Source: Dryas octopetala
Lineage: Eukaryota; Streptophyta; Magnoliopsida; Rosales; Rosaceae
Length of the DNA stretch: 64,000 bases
Reading direction: 5' to 3'
Assembly: GCA_963921425.1 (NCBI GenBank)
Contig: OY992839.1
Coordinates: 16,471,409-16,535,408 of the forward strand
Shown here one piece after another: positions 1 to 12,427 of this stretch. How positions within the stretch are numbered: the stretch's first letter is position 1; each line of letters starts with the position of its first letter. The translations under genes were made by a program, and so were the position numbers. The notes below the pieces were generated by a model. The model made no database searches and had not been told where the DNA came from. It saw only the letters and a list, made by a program, of their open reading frames with translations.

Positions 1-1160
1 CAGAAAAAAAAAAAATCACGCCGCCGACCTCCTCTCGCAGTCGCCAATTAACCTCCGACGAGCCTCCCCCGACGCCGACGAGCTCAGCTCGGCCCTCCTC
101 CAGTCAGCCCAGACCCACGTGCACAGTAACGACGCCAAAGACACCCCTCTGTCTCGTCGGATTTCGGCCGAATTTCAGCCCCTTTCACCTCTATTTTTGG
201 TGAGATTTCTTCCCTTTCCATTTCCCTAAACTTCCGTTGATTAATTTCGAGTAATTGGGAATCTGAAATTTCTGGGTTTTTGAAACCATTTCGGGTTGTT
301 CTTTAATTTTCGGACTAGAGGACTATTTTTGTTGTTATGAATAATAAATTCTATTCCTAGGAACCCTAATTGTGGTTTAAGATGGAAGGATTGAGTGGGC
401 TTGAGGAATTAGGCATTTCTCGGCAAAAAATTTGTTTTGGGGCAGTCACTTTGGGCGGCACTTTCGGTAAATTCGAACCCCATTGTAAATTCATAATTAA
501 GGGATTATTAGTGGACAAATTGGTGTGAATTGTTGGTTTTGGATGTGTCGATTATTGTTAGAGAAAAACGAAGTTATTTTAGAACTAGTTTGAGACCTTG
601 TTAATATCGATTTCACTCTAGGACGAGCTTTCAGAATCGAAGTGAGCTTCGGACAAGTTTCTTTTTAAGTTTGGGATTTGTTTTGGATCTTTGGGTGAAC
701 TTAGGTTGAGCCGGGAAACCTTAGGGGCGGTTGTGGAAGTGTTATTGGTCAGTTCGTGTAGATCGTAAACCAATCGCATAGGAACGAAGTCGAGTGGGAC
801 GTTAGACTCCACACACACATCCTTTAAAGGTCGTAGAACCGAGACTAATCTATGTTTTTGTTGTTTATTTTATAGGCGAGACGACCGTGGCTCGTGACGA
901 TCTGGCGGAGGATCGAAACTAGGGCTATATCTGTGAGTGGACTAACTTTTAATTTTTCTGAAATGTTTTATATGTTGATGATTAAATTCTATTACTTGAC
1001 TATATTGAGTTTGAATTTAAGCTAAAGGATTTTTGAGTTAAAGTTTGGCTTTTAAATTCTTCTTTCCTGAGTTTAAATTGAGATTGGTTTTTTATTTATG
1101 AGATTATGAGTTGTTATTGATTTTCAAACCACCCACTTCAGTGCCCTTCCAGGTTATCAG
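1..1160 (-). mobile_element. X-left repeat, segment A (LTR-like, interrupted)
   Basis: This stretch matches the reverse complement of about 38,060-39,450. The clearest shared block is the one around 875-935, which reads as a cleaned-up copy of 38,560-38,610 on the other strand. It is the left remnant of an LTR-like repeat (family X) that enters from outside the window. The element is cut at 1155 by B1, and 1156-1160 (ATCAG) is one copy of the B1 target duplication. Short ORFs here have no recognisable product. By comparison with the complete copy at 37,035-40,157, roughly 1 kb of X lies beyond the left edge. Confidence 0.65.
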
Positions 1161-4078
1161 TGAAACGCCCCACAACCTCGAGCTCATGAAAATACTGAAC
1201 ATCAAACTATTAAATCTGCTTTCTCTTACTTTTGAGCCATACACAACAACATAAGTAAATATAATTCTATCAAAAACATTTCAACAAACCACTGAGTAAG
1301 AACAATTAAATAAATCTCTCTGGGTCCCACTGTCTCGTCTTCTCCTCACTGCTTCCTTAACCTGCTTATCCTGAAAAACACAAATCCTACACCGCATCCA
1401 TGGTGTACCGAGTTATACAACAAACCCGGTAAGCTCACTAAAGCTCGTAAGAGTGAACTTACATTATAATAATTGTCCTCAATAATTTCTTCAATTCCAT
1501 ACTCAATAAATAATCCACAATAAAATCTATAATTATTCAATTGCATAATAGTTTCATCACCAATCATCCAAGCAACAAGATGAACCAAATTCCTCAAATT
1601 CACATTCTAATTAATATCCTCAACGCATAGACACTATCATTTCCGTCCTCACGATTCAAGCCTAGACTTTACTAAGTCCTAGCAAACAAATGCAATACAA
1701 GCAACCAAACAAACATCTATCTAATTTCACACACTTCGTTTCATGGAAATCCTCCAGCTTTATAACTACTTTCAAAAAAATCTCTTCTTTCAAAACCATT
1801 TTCTTTACATCCCATCAACCGTAAATCAAACTCTGAACTGAATTTATCTTAGAAATCTGATATCTCAAAACACTTATTCTTAAAACTCACATCATTCTCG
1901 TACCTGTACTGTATAAAATGTCCTGGCCACAAATCCCGCACTCGGGCAGGCTCAAATCCTAGCCATAATCTCGCACATAGAGGTCATTCTGTAAGAGCAG
2001 ACTCGTATCCTGGCCACAATCTCGTACGGAGGGGTCTCTCCGAACGAGCAGGCTCGTATCCTGGCCACAATCTCGTACGGAGGGGTCTCTCCGAACGAGC
2101 AGGCTCGTATCCTGGCCACAATCTCGTACGGAGGGGTCTCTCCATATGAGCAGGCTCGTATCCTGGCCACAATCTCGTACGGAGGGGTCTCTCCGAACGA
2201 GCAGGCTCGTATCCGGGCCACAATCTCGTACGGAGAGGTCTCTCCATACGAGCAGGCTCGTATCCTGGCCACAATCTCGTACGGAGGGGTCTCTCCATAC
2301 GAGCAGGCTCGTATCCTGGCCACAATCCCGTGCATTTTACACAGGCAGGCTCGACCGGTCAACACGTGCATTTACACAGCAGCCTTTAAATATTCTTTTC
2401 TAAATTCTCCTTATCAAACCCACTCATCAAAAGGAGGTGTCTCTCCTCAAATCACAACGTCTTAAACAACATTGTATAAATAATCAATCATAACCAAAAT
2501 CCACTCATTGTTTACTCCGAACTACCCCGAAACCTTTCCGAGACTGATTCCTACTCACGACCCTCCACTTGTTTGTCACTCAAATCATACCAATACTTTC
2601 TCAATACTCGATTCGATCAAATCGGTGTAATAGTCGCCTAATCATCATTTATTTACTTCTACAAAAAACATTTCTTTCCTAATTCAGCCATTATCCTCAG
2701 GAAAAACTCTAAAATTCCAAATTAATTCCTTAACCTCAGATCCTCATCAATTCATTCTCATGATCCAAATCCTACCTTTAGCCTTCCTAACATAAAGCAA
2801 CAAACACATAAAACAGACCATTCAATAATAGTACTCTACATTAAAATCCGATAAGTATCATTTACAATTCAACTACGTAAAAGACCGAAAGACCCTTCAC
2901 AGTGCCATTGCTCGGATACCAAATCCGGCAGCATAACGGCATCGGGAATGAGATTTCCCGAGCCCGTGTACCTGTTAAGACCAGACAACCAACTTAAAAA
3001 TATACATAATTCACAATTGGTCGTTTAATCGTCAAAAACGGGCTGCCGCCACCACACACGGTGGCTGCCCGGCTTATACAACACAGAAATTTCACAGAAC
3101 TCACCAAACAACCTCCAAGGATCTCCTAGAAGTTCCATGTGGGCAAAAAGAGACATACGGCCGCTGACCCGCCGCCACAAGTGGCGGAGGTAGCGGTGGC
3201 TGCGGCGGCATAATCTAAGAAACTGATTTTTCAACTAAAAATCAACCCAAATTCAACCTAGGCACTTCAATTGGATGAAAAACAACTCAGAAATCATTCA
3301 AGTGGGCTCAATTCAAGGCAAACCCGAAATGGGTACAAGCCCTAAAATTTCAAATCTTTAGATTCTCAAAATTGACACGCAATAACAAGGGGGAAAGAAG
3401 GCCCATACCTCGAGGATCATTTTTGACAACTTGACCGACGGCCAAATCTCACCGGAAATGGCCGAAAACGGCGGCGGAAGCTGGCGGCCGACTTGGCTTC
3501 CCGAGCTCATTGCTCCGTCGTGGAGCATCATCGGAGCAGGAGGACACCACGGCTGAACTCGCTGTGGTGAGGCGAACAAGACCCAGTGGGTCCGGCCACC
3601 CAAATCTAGCCGGAACAGTCAGATCGACGGCGAGGCTCAAATCGGGTCTAGACTGGGTTTCGGGTTTTCGGGGCTTTTCTGGGTTGAACGGAGGCCAGGG
3701 GTAGAGAGAGGAGAGGGCGGCGATGCTGGTGGGCCGAAAACCCAGCCCATCCGCCGCCGGACGCGCCGCCACGCGCCGGTGGCAGATCGGCGAGAGTGAG
3801 AGAGGGAGAGACACGCGGGAGAGGGAGAGGATCGGGGAAAGAGGAGAGAGAGGAGAGAGAATGTCCAGAAATTTCTGGATTTTGGGTATTTAAAACCCAC
3901 TCCTACCAAATTACAAATTTGCCCTTCCCTTCAAATGCTCGTATCTTTCAAACTGTAGCTCCGATTGACGCGTGCCGCGTGTCTACGAACTCGTAGGCTC
4001 GAGATCTATCAAACGGACCCAAGGTCAAAGACGAAAGTCTCTTAGTTTTAAAAGTCAACTTTGGGTCGGGTCGTTACA
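1161..4078 (+). mobile_element. B1, solo-LTR-like element inserted in X-left
   Basis: A 2.9-kb element that begins TGAAACGCCCC and ends GGTCGTTACA. It is flanked by perfect 5-bp direct repeats ATCAG (1156-1160 and 4079-4083). The TG...CA ends and 5-bp duplication are the signature of an LTR retrotransposon, and with no gag-pol inside it is best read as a solo LTR or large non-coding derivative. Its 3' third (2870-4078) is related to 34,140-34,940, 35,630-36,700 and 36,810-37,030. The X-right copy at about 38,060 lacks the insert and serves as an empty site. ORFs inside are open by chance or through tandem repeats, and no protein family is recognisable. Confidence 0.75.
1988..2335. repeat. 51-bp tandem repeat array inside B1
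   Basis: About seven units with an exact 51-bp spacing; the GCAG..CTCG anchor recurs at 1997, 2048, 2099, 2150, 2201, 2252 and 2303. Because 51 is a multiple of three, several frames stay open on both strands, giving 17-residue peptide repeats that are artefacts of the period. The units contain short self-complementary motifs such as CGAACGAGC/GCTCGT. Related but diverged GC-rich arrays occupy the equivalent place in B3 (33,430-33,620), X-right (37,830-37,960) and X-left (4,185-4,310). Confidence 0.9.
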
Positions 4079-4532
4079 ATCAGATTAGATAGGTCTTTGG
4101 GACCCATCACGGCACACATATAGGCTTTGGGCCGTGTGTCGGGATGCTTTGCCCTTTGGGGGCCGCTCTGCGTGCACGAAGACAGAATTTATGGCTCTGC
4201 ATGCGTACGACAGATTCTCGGCTCTGCGCATGTATGACAGAATTTATGGCTCTGCATGCGTATGACAGATTCTCGGCTCTGCGCATGTATGACAGATTCT
4301 CCGGGTAACTGACTGGTGTGTCTTTTCAGTTGTTAAGTATTTTAAGTGATGAGTATTTTAAGCAAGACAGTTTCAGTTGAACAGTTTTATTGATTTTCAG
4401 TATATTGAGAATGTTTGAGAAGAAAGTTTTCAGCTCAAGTTATTTATTTATAAATTGACAGTATCAATTTCAGTTTGAAAACTTGGATTTTCAAAGTTTG
4501 ATTTTCAGCTTCAAATTTTATTATTTTACTGG
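4079..4532 (-). mobile_element. X-left repeat, segment C
   Basis: Continuation of X after B1. 4090-4180 is the reverse complement of about 37,970-38,050, including the phrase around GGCCGTGTGTCGGGATGC. 4079-4083 is the second ATCAG of B1. 4185-4310 carries four short tandem units (CTCTGCATGCGTA / CTCTGCGCATGTATGACAG). The segment ends at 4532, and its last five bases, ACTGG (4528-4532), are the left target duplication of the 22-kb composite. Confidence 0.7.
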
Positions 4533-7500
4533 TGTTTGGGCCATAAATTAGCATTTACCATGGCAAGACAAGTAGAATGGGAATGGTTGTGGAGAGGAGG
4601 CCAACCTACCTTCATTCATGAAGTTTGAGTCATGCCAAGCTAAGTGGAGAGTTAAATCGAACACATGGCGTGCGGTATTACCACCGAACCAAGAGAGTTG
4701 AAGGGGGCTGCTAATGGAGTTCCAAAAACCACAAGATGACAACCAAATGAATGGTTGAGTATTTCAGACGAAGAGCAAGCATGGGTAGTAACTTATTTTG
4801 ATATTTGGGTGGCTGAATATCCAACTAGCAGTTGTTGTTTGTTGTCTGGATCAAAGAAAAAAAAAAGAAAGGGAGTTGCGATGAGTGCTGTCGGCATAAG
4901 GGAGCAGTGGGTTTTTTTTTTTTATTTGTGGAAGAGGAATTGTTGGGTTTTCCAATACGCAAAGTGAAGGAGGTTGAATATATATACATATATTTGTACG
5001 GGACATAACTTATAAGCCATGTGAATTGGCTTTGCAAAGAAAGTGGTATAAAAGAAATGCAATGATTACTGACAAGTGATAGGCTTTGTGGTGTAATTCT
5101 GGGATGAAAGAGTTTATATATATATATATATACACTAGAGGTCAAAGAGGGAAAAGGTGCCAGAGTGTATGTATACTAAAAGGAAAGGTGATGTCTGAAG
5201 CTTGTTGGAGTAAGTGGCATTAATCACACACAATATATATATATATATACATACTTCATATATAAAGCATGCCATTGAGTGGCATTAATTACATTGCATG
5301 TATATATACATGCAATTGAAAGAGATGACATCAGGTGGCGTTAATTGCATAAGTGTATGGGTATATATATATACATGCAATTGAAAACCTACAGTAAGTG
5401 GCATGGCCTAATATATAAATATATATATATACATATATATATATTATTTTATTAGATATTTGGCTTAAAAATAAATATATGTATATTTATATATGCCTAG
5501 CCAAATACATATTTTTAAAGACCAAAAAGTGGTTTTATTTTTAAGTGGGCCCAAACTATTTTTGAAAAAGAGACATGGAAGTTGGCCACCCAAAGCCTCT
5601 AAATATTCTGTCCAGCCTCATTCTTCTTGTTTTGTTCGGCCTCATTCTTCTTGTTTTGTCCGGCCTCCTTCTCCTTATTTTGTCCAGCCTCTCTCCTCTC
5701 CTTTTCTACTAAAATTTCTTCTAGGCTATCCAGGCTACTTCCACCCATAAAATATCCTATGATTGGCCTGGATTGCTTTTTTCTCATTATTTCCATCCAC
5801 CCAACTACTCTATCATTTTTTACACCCAAATACTATCTACATAGCCCGGGCAACTTTATTTCCCTATTTTTTATGATTTGATCGCCCAATCTCTTTTCAT
5901 GATTATTTTGCCCAAATATTAACTATGTTGATCACCCAACCTTGTGAGCATGATGAAAGTGATCAATTAAAATCTATCCGGGCTACCCCGCCCTTGGTTT
6001 CAAAAGTGTTGTTCGCCCACTACAAGAGGCCGGGAGAAAATGCCTACAAGAGGCTGGGCGAAAATATTTTGTGAAGTGGCTTCAAAGGCCTAGAGGAGGC
6101 CGGATTTTGGCGAGGGGTCATGAAAGTGGCTCGACCTGTGTGGGTGAAAGGCCAAAATATTTTATTGAGTGGCTCAATTCATTTTGTCGTATCAAATAAA
6201 AGAGTAATTCCGGCCTATTGAGAGGTCGGGTCATCTCTTTCTCATGTTTTTATAAGATGAGTTGGCCCAACTAAATGCAATTTGCTAGGCCATGTATAAT
6301 TTCAAGCAAAGAGAAATAATTTCGGCCTAGTTTGAGGCCGGGTTATGTATTTGAAATAACGAAATTGGTCCAATCGAAGATAAAAATGGGCTGGGCAATT
6401 TTATTATTGGGTATAAAAATAAAAAGAGTTGGTTCCAGCCTAGTTATTGAGGCTGAGTCGTTTCATTTTATTTTAATTTTTTAATTAAGTTTGGGTTTCA
6501 ATATTTGGGCCGAATTTTTATTAATCTTAAAACCTCAAAGAGTTTGATCGAGCCCGAAAGCTTCTTGATGAAATTTCTTAGCCAATAATGGCTCTGCCCA
6601 AGTCACGTAAGGATTTCTCATCCACCAAGAAGTTCTACTTAAGCTAGAATTTCGTCAAAGTAAAGAGTTCAAATTTGGAATGGATTCTCATCGACCATCA
6701 ATACTCAAGATCACGTGGATATCAAAGAAGAATTCGGTCGAATCCTAATTTCATGAGAGTTCAAATCCCATCTGTACAGGGAGTCTAGGGGGAATTCCGG
6801 GCCAAGTAATGGCCCATTACTATCCTAACCCTTATATATAGACGCATTCAGAAGAGAGAAGAGGACATTCAACACATAGCAATCAACTCACAAATTTCTC
6901 AAGAATCTCTCAAAGTTATTTTGCTTTCAATTTTACTTAGTTGCTACCGTTCAAGGCGCTTTTAGGTTCTCAATAGTTCTAGTTCACTAGGTTTGTAGCT
7001 CTGCCATCATCCTTCTCAAAGGCTTGTGGTATCGATTTAGTTTTTTTCTTTACTTTTCATGCAACTTTGCTTGTCTTGATTTCAACTTTAATGCAGTTTT
7101 TCCTTCATTCGCCCTCAATCTAATGCCTGCTATTTTCATTATTTCTTTGAATTTTGAAGTTAACTTGGTTGGTCAAGATCGTATTGAGTTTCATTATATT
7201 TTTGTTATCCATAGTTTCTTTGTTTTGCTTGGGCACTTGCACCACTTTGTGCACGAGTTCGATCACGTAATTTTAAGGAGGCCAACTAGTGGGTCGGATT
7301 CCGATTCCGACTAGGCCTTTAAGAGCCTTGTCCCCGAGGCTAGAAAAGAACCTAGGCCAAGAGTGGTTCCTAGCTTGGCCGATCAATCGCTTGATAAGAA
7401 TCAATTTAGGCGCAGTTACTCAACCCAATCACTATCACATTCCGATTGAGCCAAAACTTGGCTTGACGGTGGCACGCCCCGCACTTACACGAAAACGGAC

Positions 7501-7544
7501 CAAAGTGTTGCTTTTGGCCAACCTTGGCTAAAAACGAGTGAACA
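4533..7544 (+). mobile_element. left LTR of the composite (about 3.0 kb)
   Basis: Starts TGTTTGGGCC and ends GTGAACA just before a primer-site-like sequence. It matches 26699-23547 in reverse along its full length. 5,110-5,460 contains long TA/TATA microsatellites, and their lengths differ between the two LTRs. A TATA box candidate lies at about 6831-6842, in the block CCCTTATATATAGACGC. The 3' end at 7544 was chosen because CA is the nearest canonical terminus upstream of the primer site; it leaves a 6-base gap and could be off by a few bases. Confidence 0.75.
6831..6843 (+). promoter_or_regulatory. LTR TATA box (left LTR)
   Basis: CTTATATATAGAC, followed by a purine-rich GAAGAGAGAAGAGG tract, is typical of a Ty3/gypsy U3/R promoter. 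The same block occurs inverted at about 24,249-24,262 in the right LTR. Transcription would run into left gag and towards the palindrome centre. Confidence 0.5.
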
Positions 7545-7550
7545 TATTTT

Positions 7551-7568
7551 TGGCACGCCCGGTGGGAC
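7551..7568 (+). other. primer-binding-site-like sequence (left copy)
   Basis: TGGCACGCCCGGTGGGAC starts with the TGG expected for pairing to a tRNA 3' CCA end and sits 6 bases after the LTR terminus. Its first 15 bases recur at 23,526-23,540 (minus). I cannot assign the tRNA species with certainty. Confidence 0.5.
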
Positions 7569-7595
7569 ATTTTTTGTTGTCTTTGCTAACATTGC

Positions 7596-10500
7596 ATGGT
7601 TGCTAATACTCGTGCGTTTCCAAATCATGATCAGGAGAATCCTTACCGTAATCCGGTTCCTTATCGTGATCCAATGACGAAGAATCAGGCCATCCCAAGC
7701 AACCAACCCGCTGGCAAGGCGACCGGTGTTGTGAATCCAAGCAATCATCCCAACCCCGATTCTGGAAAGAGGCCTCAAGTTGGCCAACAAAGCGGGAACG
7801 ATCACGTTCCGACCTTTGTGGACCAAGGAATGGACCAAAAGAATCAGGATGGATCATATGGTGAAGTTACAATTGAAGATGTACCAGAGAAAATTGACCC
7901 TCTACTCCAGCTGAATCCGGCTACTATAGAGGATGTCCAACAACTCATCGACTTGGTGAGGGAGGAAAGTCGGGTCACCCAGACTCATTTACAAACCGTG
8001 GCTATCCAGGTGAACACTACGTTAGACCGGATTGAACGGGCTAACAACGTGATGGCCAACAACATTGCTGGTATGGGTATCCAAATTGGACAGCACATTG
8101 TCCAAGCTCTTCAAGGGGGTCAGGGCTAGAATCCACCCGTGGCCAATCAAGTGCAAATTCCTGAACCCTATAGACCGCCACCTTTGGCAAACCAACCACG
8201 AGTTCATCTAGGTTTGGGGGGCAATGGTAACGGCCAGAATAATGGCCGGGCCCAAAACCAGGGGGTAACCATCAAGCGGTCAACAACTTTGCTGGGGGCA
8301 TTCAAGTCGGACTCGGCCAAGCCCCAGTGGGAATTGATAGGAATATGATCGAAATGGTCGTCCAAGACATGTATGGACCTCTAGCTAGGAGAACAATCCG
8401 ACCAGTATACCGAAGACCTTACCCTGACTTTGTGGACCAAACGGAATACCCAAGAGGTTTTAGAGTTCCTGATTTCACTTTGTTCTCCGGTCAAGATTAT
8501 CTATCCTCTATTGAACACATAGGCCGATTCACGGCCCAGTGTGCTGAAGCTGCAAACAATGATAATCTGAAACTTAAGATGTTTCCCAACTCACTCACTG
8601 GAGCTGCTTTCACCTGGTATGTTAGTTTGCCGGTCAACTCGGTTCCAAATTGGCAAACTATGGAGCGAATTTTCCATGAACAATTCTATCGCCACGAACC
8701 AGAAGTGTCGATGGCTGATTTAGCCCGTTTGGTGCAAAATTCTGAAGAATCTTCTCAAGGGTATATCTCTCGATTTAGGCTTGCAAGAAGTAGATGCACT
8801 GTCCCTTTGCCCGAAAGCGAATTTGTGAAGTTAGCCCAGAATGGTTTGTCTTTGGAACTTCGGAAGAAGTTTGAAGGGATGGAGTTCCGAGATCTTTATG
8901 ATTTAGTCATGAGGGTGGATAGATATGAAGCTATTCTAAGGGAAGAACGCCAGAAAAGAATGGCAGCAAAGGCTGCATGGAACAAAAATAAGTCAAGTGT
9001 TCAAATGGTGGAGATGGAAGAAGAGCTCGAGGAAGTGGAAGTTGAATCGGATGAAGAATCAGCCGAGGTCAATGCGGCTGAGATTATGATTTCCAAGCCT
9101 CATGTATGCAAGGCCTTGGTGAAGGCGTCCAAAGATCAAAAAGTGCAACAAGTGAGTTTTTCTTCCAAGCAGAAAGGATCCGCCACTAGAGCATTTACCT
9201 TTGATTTATCAAAGGGTGAACAAATATTCGATCAACTATTGGCCGAGAAGCTTATCAAGCTGACCAATGGCCAATTGCGTTGGACTCACTAGACCGCCAA
9301 TTGCGTTGTCTTTCGGAATATTGTGCAGGACTTGATTGACAAGGGAACCTTACGCTTCCCAGAGAAAGAAAAGGCCGTGATGGGAGTTGAGAAAGATCCT
9401 TTCCCCAAGATGCAGGTTAACATGGTCAACTTACATATTCCAGATTCTGATCGAGGAAGAGAGAAAAAGGTCGGAGAGGGAAAGCATAGACTAGCACAAC
9501 CGCATGAGGGGCAAACTCAGAGGCAAGAATATCGGCCGATTGAAAAGCTAACAACTCGGCCGGAAGAGAAATCGGCTCCAATAAAATGAATCGTGCTATG
9601 TAGTAGGTGCCAATGTGAAGTGGCACTGGAAGCTTTCAGGGTAGAAAAAGGGGCGGAGGCCAAGGTTTCAAATGTGTCCTCGCCGACTCAAGATCACAAT
9701 GAAATTGAGTCAATCATAGTTCAGCCAAAAGACAAAGGGCAAGAAAAGATTAACCAAGATCATGAGATGAAGGAGTTGGTCGAGCATCATCCTAAAGACA
9801 AAGGCAAGGGTAAGTTGATTGAAATGTCACCACCTGGAAATTATGGTCCTCATAGCCCTAGAAGAAGAATTGAGCCAGAGAGTAAGGCTAAACGTCGCCT
9901 TGACTTTGATGATTATGTCAAGAGGAAACCAGTTGGTTTCCAACTTAGAGATAAAGGCAAAGGAAAAGTGGAGGACATGGCTCTACCTAACGGCTACCCA
10001 CTTCGTAGCCCAAGGAGAAAGCTTGTGCTGGGAGATGAACCAAGACGGAGTTATGAGAATAATTACCGTAGGCCGTACAAACGGCCTTACCAGAGGACAC
10101 TTTGATATGATGTGGCAGAAGATCTTTCCAAGCCATATGAAAGAAAGGAAAGAAGCCTTTGGGTATCAGTGGCCGACGGCCAAAAGCGAGACGTGTCTCA
10201 TGTTACTATGCCGAAACCAGGCAAGAACACTTTTAAACCCACTCCGGCCGAGCCTAATGTATGGTATAAGAAAGGAAAGGATGGAGTTATGATTCCATTG
10301 TCAAGAACCCAAACTCGGCGTGTTCAAAGGCAATACGCTCAATCATGTCGAGAAGAAGTAGCTTGGATTGAGCAAAGGGAGGCTCAACTTAGGAGAGGTT
10401 CTGACCTAAGGGAAAAATTGAGAAGAGGAGAAGTCAAGCTCCTAAAGAATGATGGTTCAACCGAGGGTAATGCGACTGTGTTGCCTAAGGTGCATAGAAT

Positions 10501-12427
10501 GGTCGAAGGGACCAAGGTTTTGGTCATACCAGATGAGAAAGAGGAAGTAATAAGCATGCTTGAAGCTCACTTGACCGGTGCATTCGAGACCAGAAAGAAG
10601 GAAATCGTAATTAACAAAGTTGACGCCGATCAACCTATGAATGAGGTTTCTAGAATTACAATAGACCAACAAATGGTCGAAGCTTCTGAAGTTGAAACTG
10701 ACCAATCTATGGTTTTACCATCTGAAAGTAAAGTTAACCGAAAAACGGTTTTAACTCCTGAAAAGGAGGTCGACCAAGTTAAGGTTGATTCCCTCATTCC
10801 CTCTGTGGTTATTCCACCAAGTTCTGATCCGCTGACAGAAGAGAACAAAGACCTTATCAAAGAGAAAGAGGAAAAGGAGGCCGAACCTAACCAAGACATG
10901 GAATATGAAGGCAGAGAGGATGACTACTTGGACGACGAGTACGATGAGGAATATGATGAAGAAGGGGTCGGAGAGGAAGAAAGTAATGACAAGGAAGGGG
11001 AGAAGAAGCCCCGAATGAAGATATCGCCTTTTGGAAAGATTACTTATGATTCCGGAACACAAGGGTCATCAGAGTGTGGCATGATTATCACATTACCTTT
11101 GGAATTCGAAGCAAGGCCAGAACAAGTGGCCCAATTGGAGGGTGATGTTATAGCTGAAGAAGAGGCTTGGGCAGAAATTGATGAGGAGGTAGTAAACCAA
11201 GAGGAGAATAATGATGAGCGGTTGGCATGCCTCAAAAAACATAATGACAACCTTAGCAACCAGCTGAGAGCATGCCTTGGTCGACCAACAGAAGCAATGG
11301 CCAAGCAAGTAAGGGCATTATACATTCGTGCACACATTGAGGGAATGCCAATGAATAAGGTATTTGTGGATAATGGAGCTGCCGCTAATATTTTGCCTTT
11401 ATCAACCTTAAAAAAGCTGAAGAAAACACAACACGACCTGCGTCCAACAAAAGTGAGGATAAGCTCTTTTGTAGGGGATGATGAGGAGATTTTGGGATCA
11501 ATTTCTTTAGAAGTAGCGGTGGGGAAGAAAAGAAGAAACACAACTTTCCTTGTAGTTAATTCGAACTCCCAATACAACGTACTCCTTGGTCGAGATTGGA
11601 TCAATGGTAGTTGGTGCATCCCATCTTCTTTGCACCAGTTACTAGCTCTTTGGAATGAGGACAATACACTTGACGTTATATTGGCCGATACACGGCCTTT
11701 CCCAGCCTCCGCCAACTTTGTTGATGCGGAGTTATATGAGGAAGGAGTCACCTTCCAAACTTTGGTGGATGGAACCAAGACTTTGGGGATAACGGCCAAT
11801 GAATTGGCTGGAATTGAGAAAGGGGAAGTCAAGATTGAAGATGAACAACCATCTTTGGTCGACTTGTTTGCAACAATATCCATATCCAATGACAGACAAA
11901 ATTAAAGAAACTATTAATGAAGCGTTGGAGAGATGGTCAACGCACTTGGCCGAAGAAACGGCCTGGATAGATGAGGATGAGATCAATCTCATCGAGTGTT
12001 TAAGAGAAGGGCCTGAAGAGAACCTCTTAGAGATCGAAGAATTGGATCCAGCGCCGGCTAAGCTTGATGACTCTAAGGCTGAAGTCCAAGACCCTTTGAT
12101 CGAAGTAAACTTGGGAACGGCTGAAGAACATAGGCCGGTTTACATCAGCGGCTTGATGGAACCATCGCTAAGAGTCGAGATTGAGTCACTTCTGAAGGAG
12201 TTCAAGGATTGCTTTGCGTGGAATTATACTGAGATGCCCGGACTCGATCGCCAGCTAGTGGAACATCGTCTTCCGATCAAAGAAGAATTTAAGCCATTCC
12301 AACAACCACCCCGACGAATGTCTAAAGAAGTAGAACTTAGGGTGAAAGAAGAAATAGAAAAGCTTGTAGAAGCCAAGTTCATTCGGCCAGCAATTTATGC
12401 AAAGTGGCTTTCTAACATTGTTCCTGT
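7596..12427 (+). pseudogene. left-arm gag-pro and 5' RT, broken and truncated
   Basis: Near-identical at protein level to the right-arm polyprotein but dead. The start ATG at 7596 is intact. Lesions relative to the right arm include: TAG at 8127-8129 (CAG in the right copy); loss of one G in the run near 8262; a deletion of about 56 bp near 9270 that removes the zinc-knuckle-like YCKWHN motif; TGA at 9587-9589 (GGA on the right); TGA at 10103-10105 (CGA on the right); and an in-frame 6-bp loss near 11782. The protease motif DNGAAAN is encoded near 11,370. The RT-frame ORF starts after 11,792 and stops matching RT after the NIVPV codons at 12427, where sequence switches abruptly to the PMD gene. 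The palm domain, RNase H and integrase are absent from this arm. Confidence 0.9.

Noticed and set aside
1988..2335. CRISPR-like array
   Set aside because: The units are contiguous 51-bp tandem repeats without unique spacers, in plant DNA.
1952..2403. Repetitive ORFs of 85-139 codons on both strands
   Set aside because: They are open because the underlying 51-bp tandem repeat is a multiple of three, and the peptides are frame artefacts.
7024..7531. Small ORFs near the LTR end, also present inverted at 23560-24067
   Set aside because: They lie in LTR sequence, appear in both arms simply because the arms are copies, and have no family features.
11044..11889. 281-codon ORF antisense to gag-pro (also 19138-19992)
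   Set aside because: It is the complement of a strongly coding stretch in both arms; codon bias of the sense strand explains the open frame.
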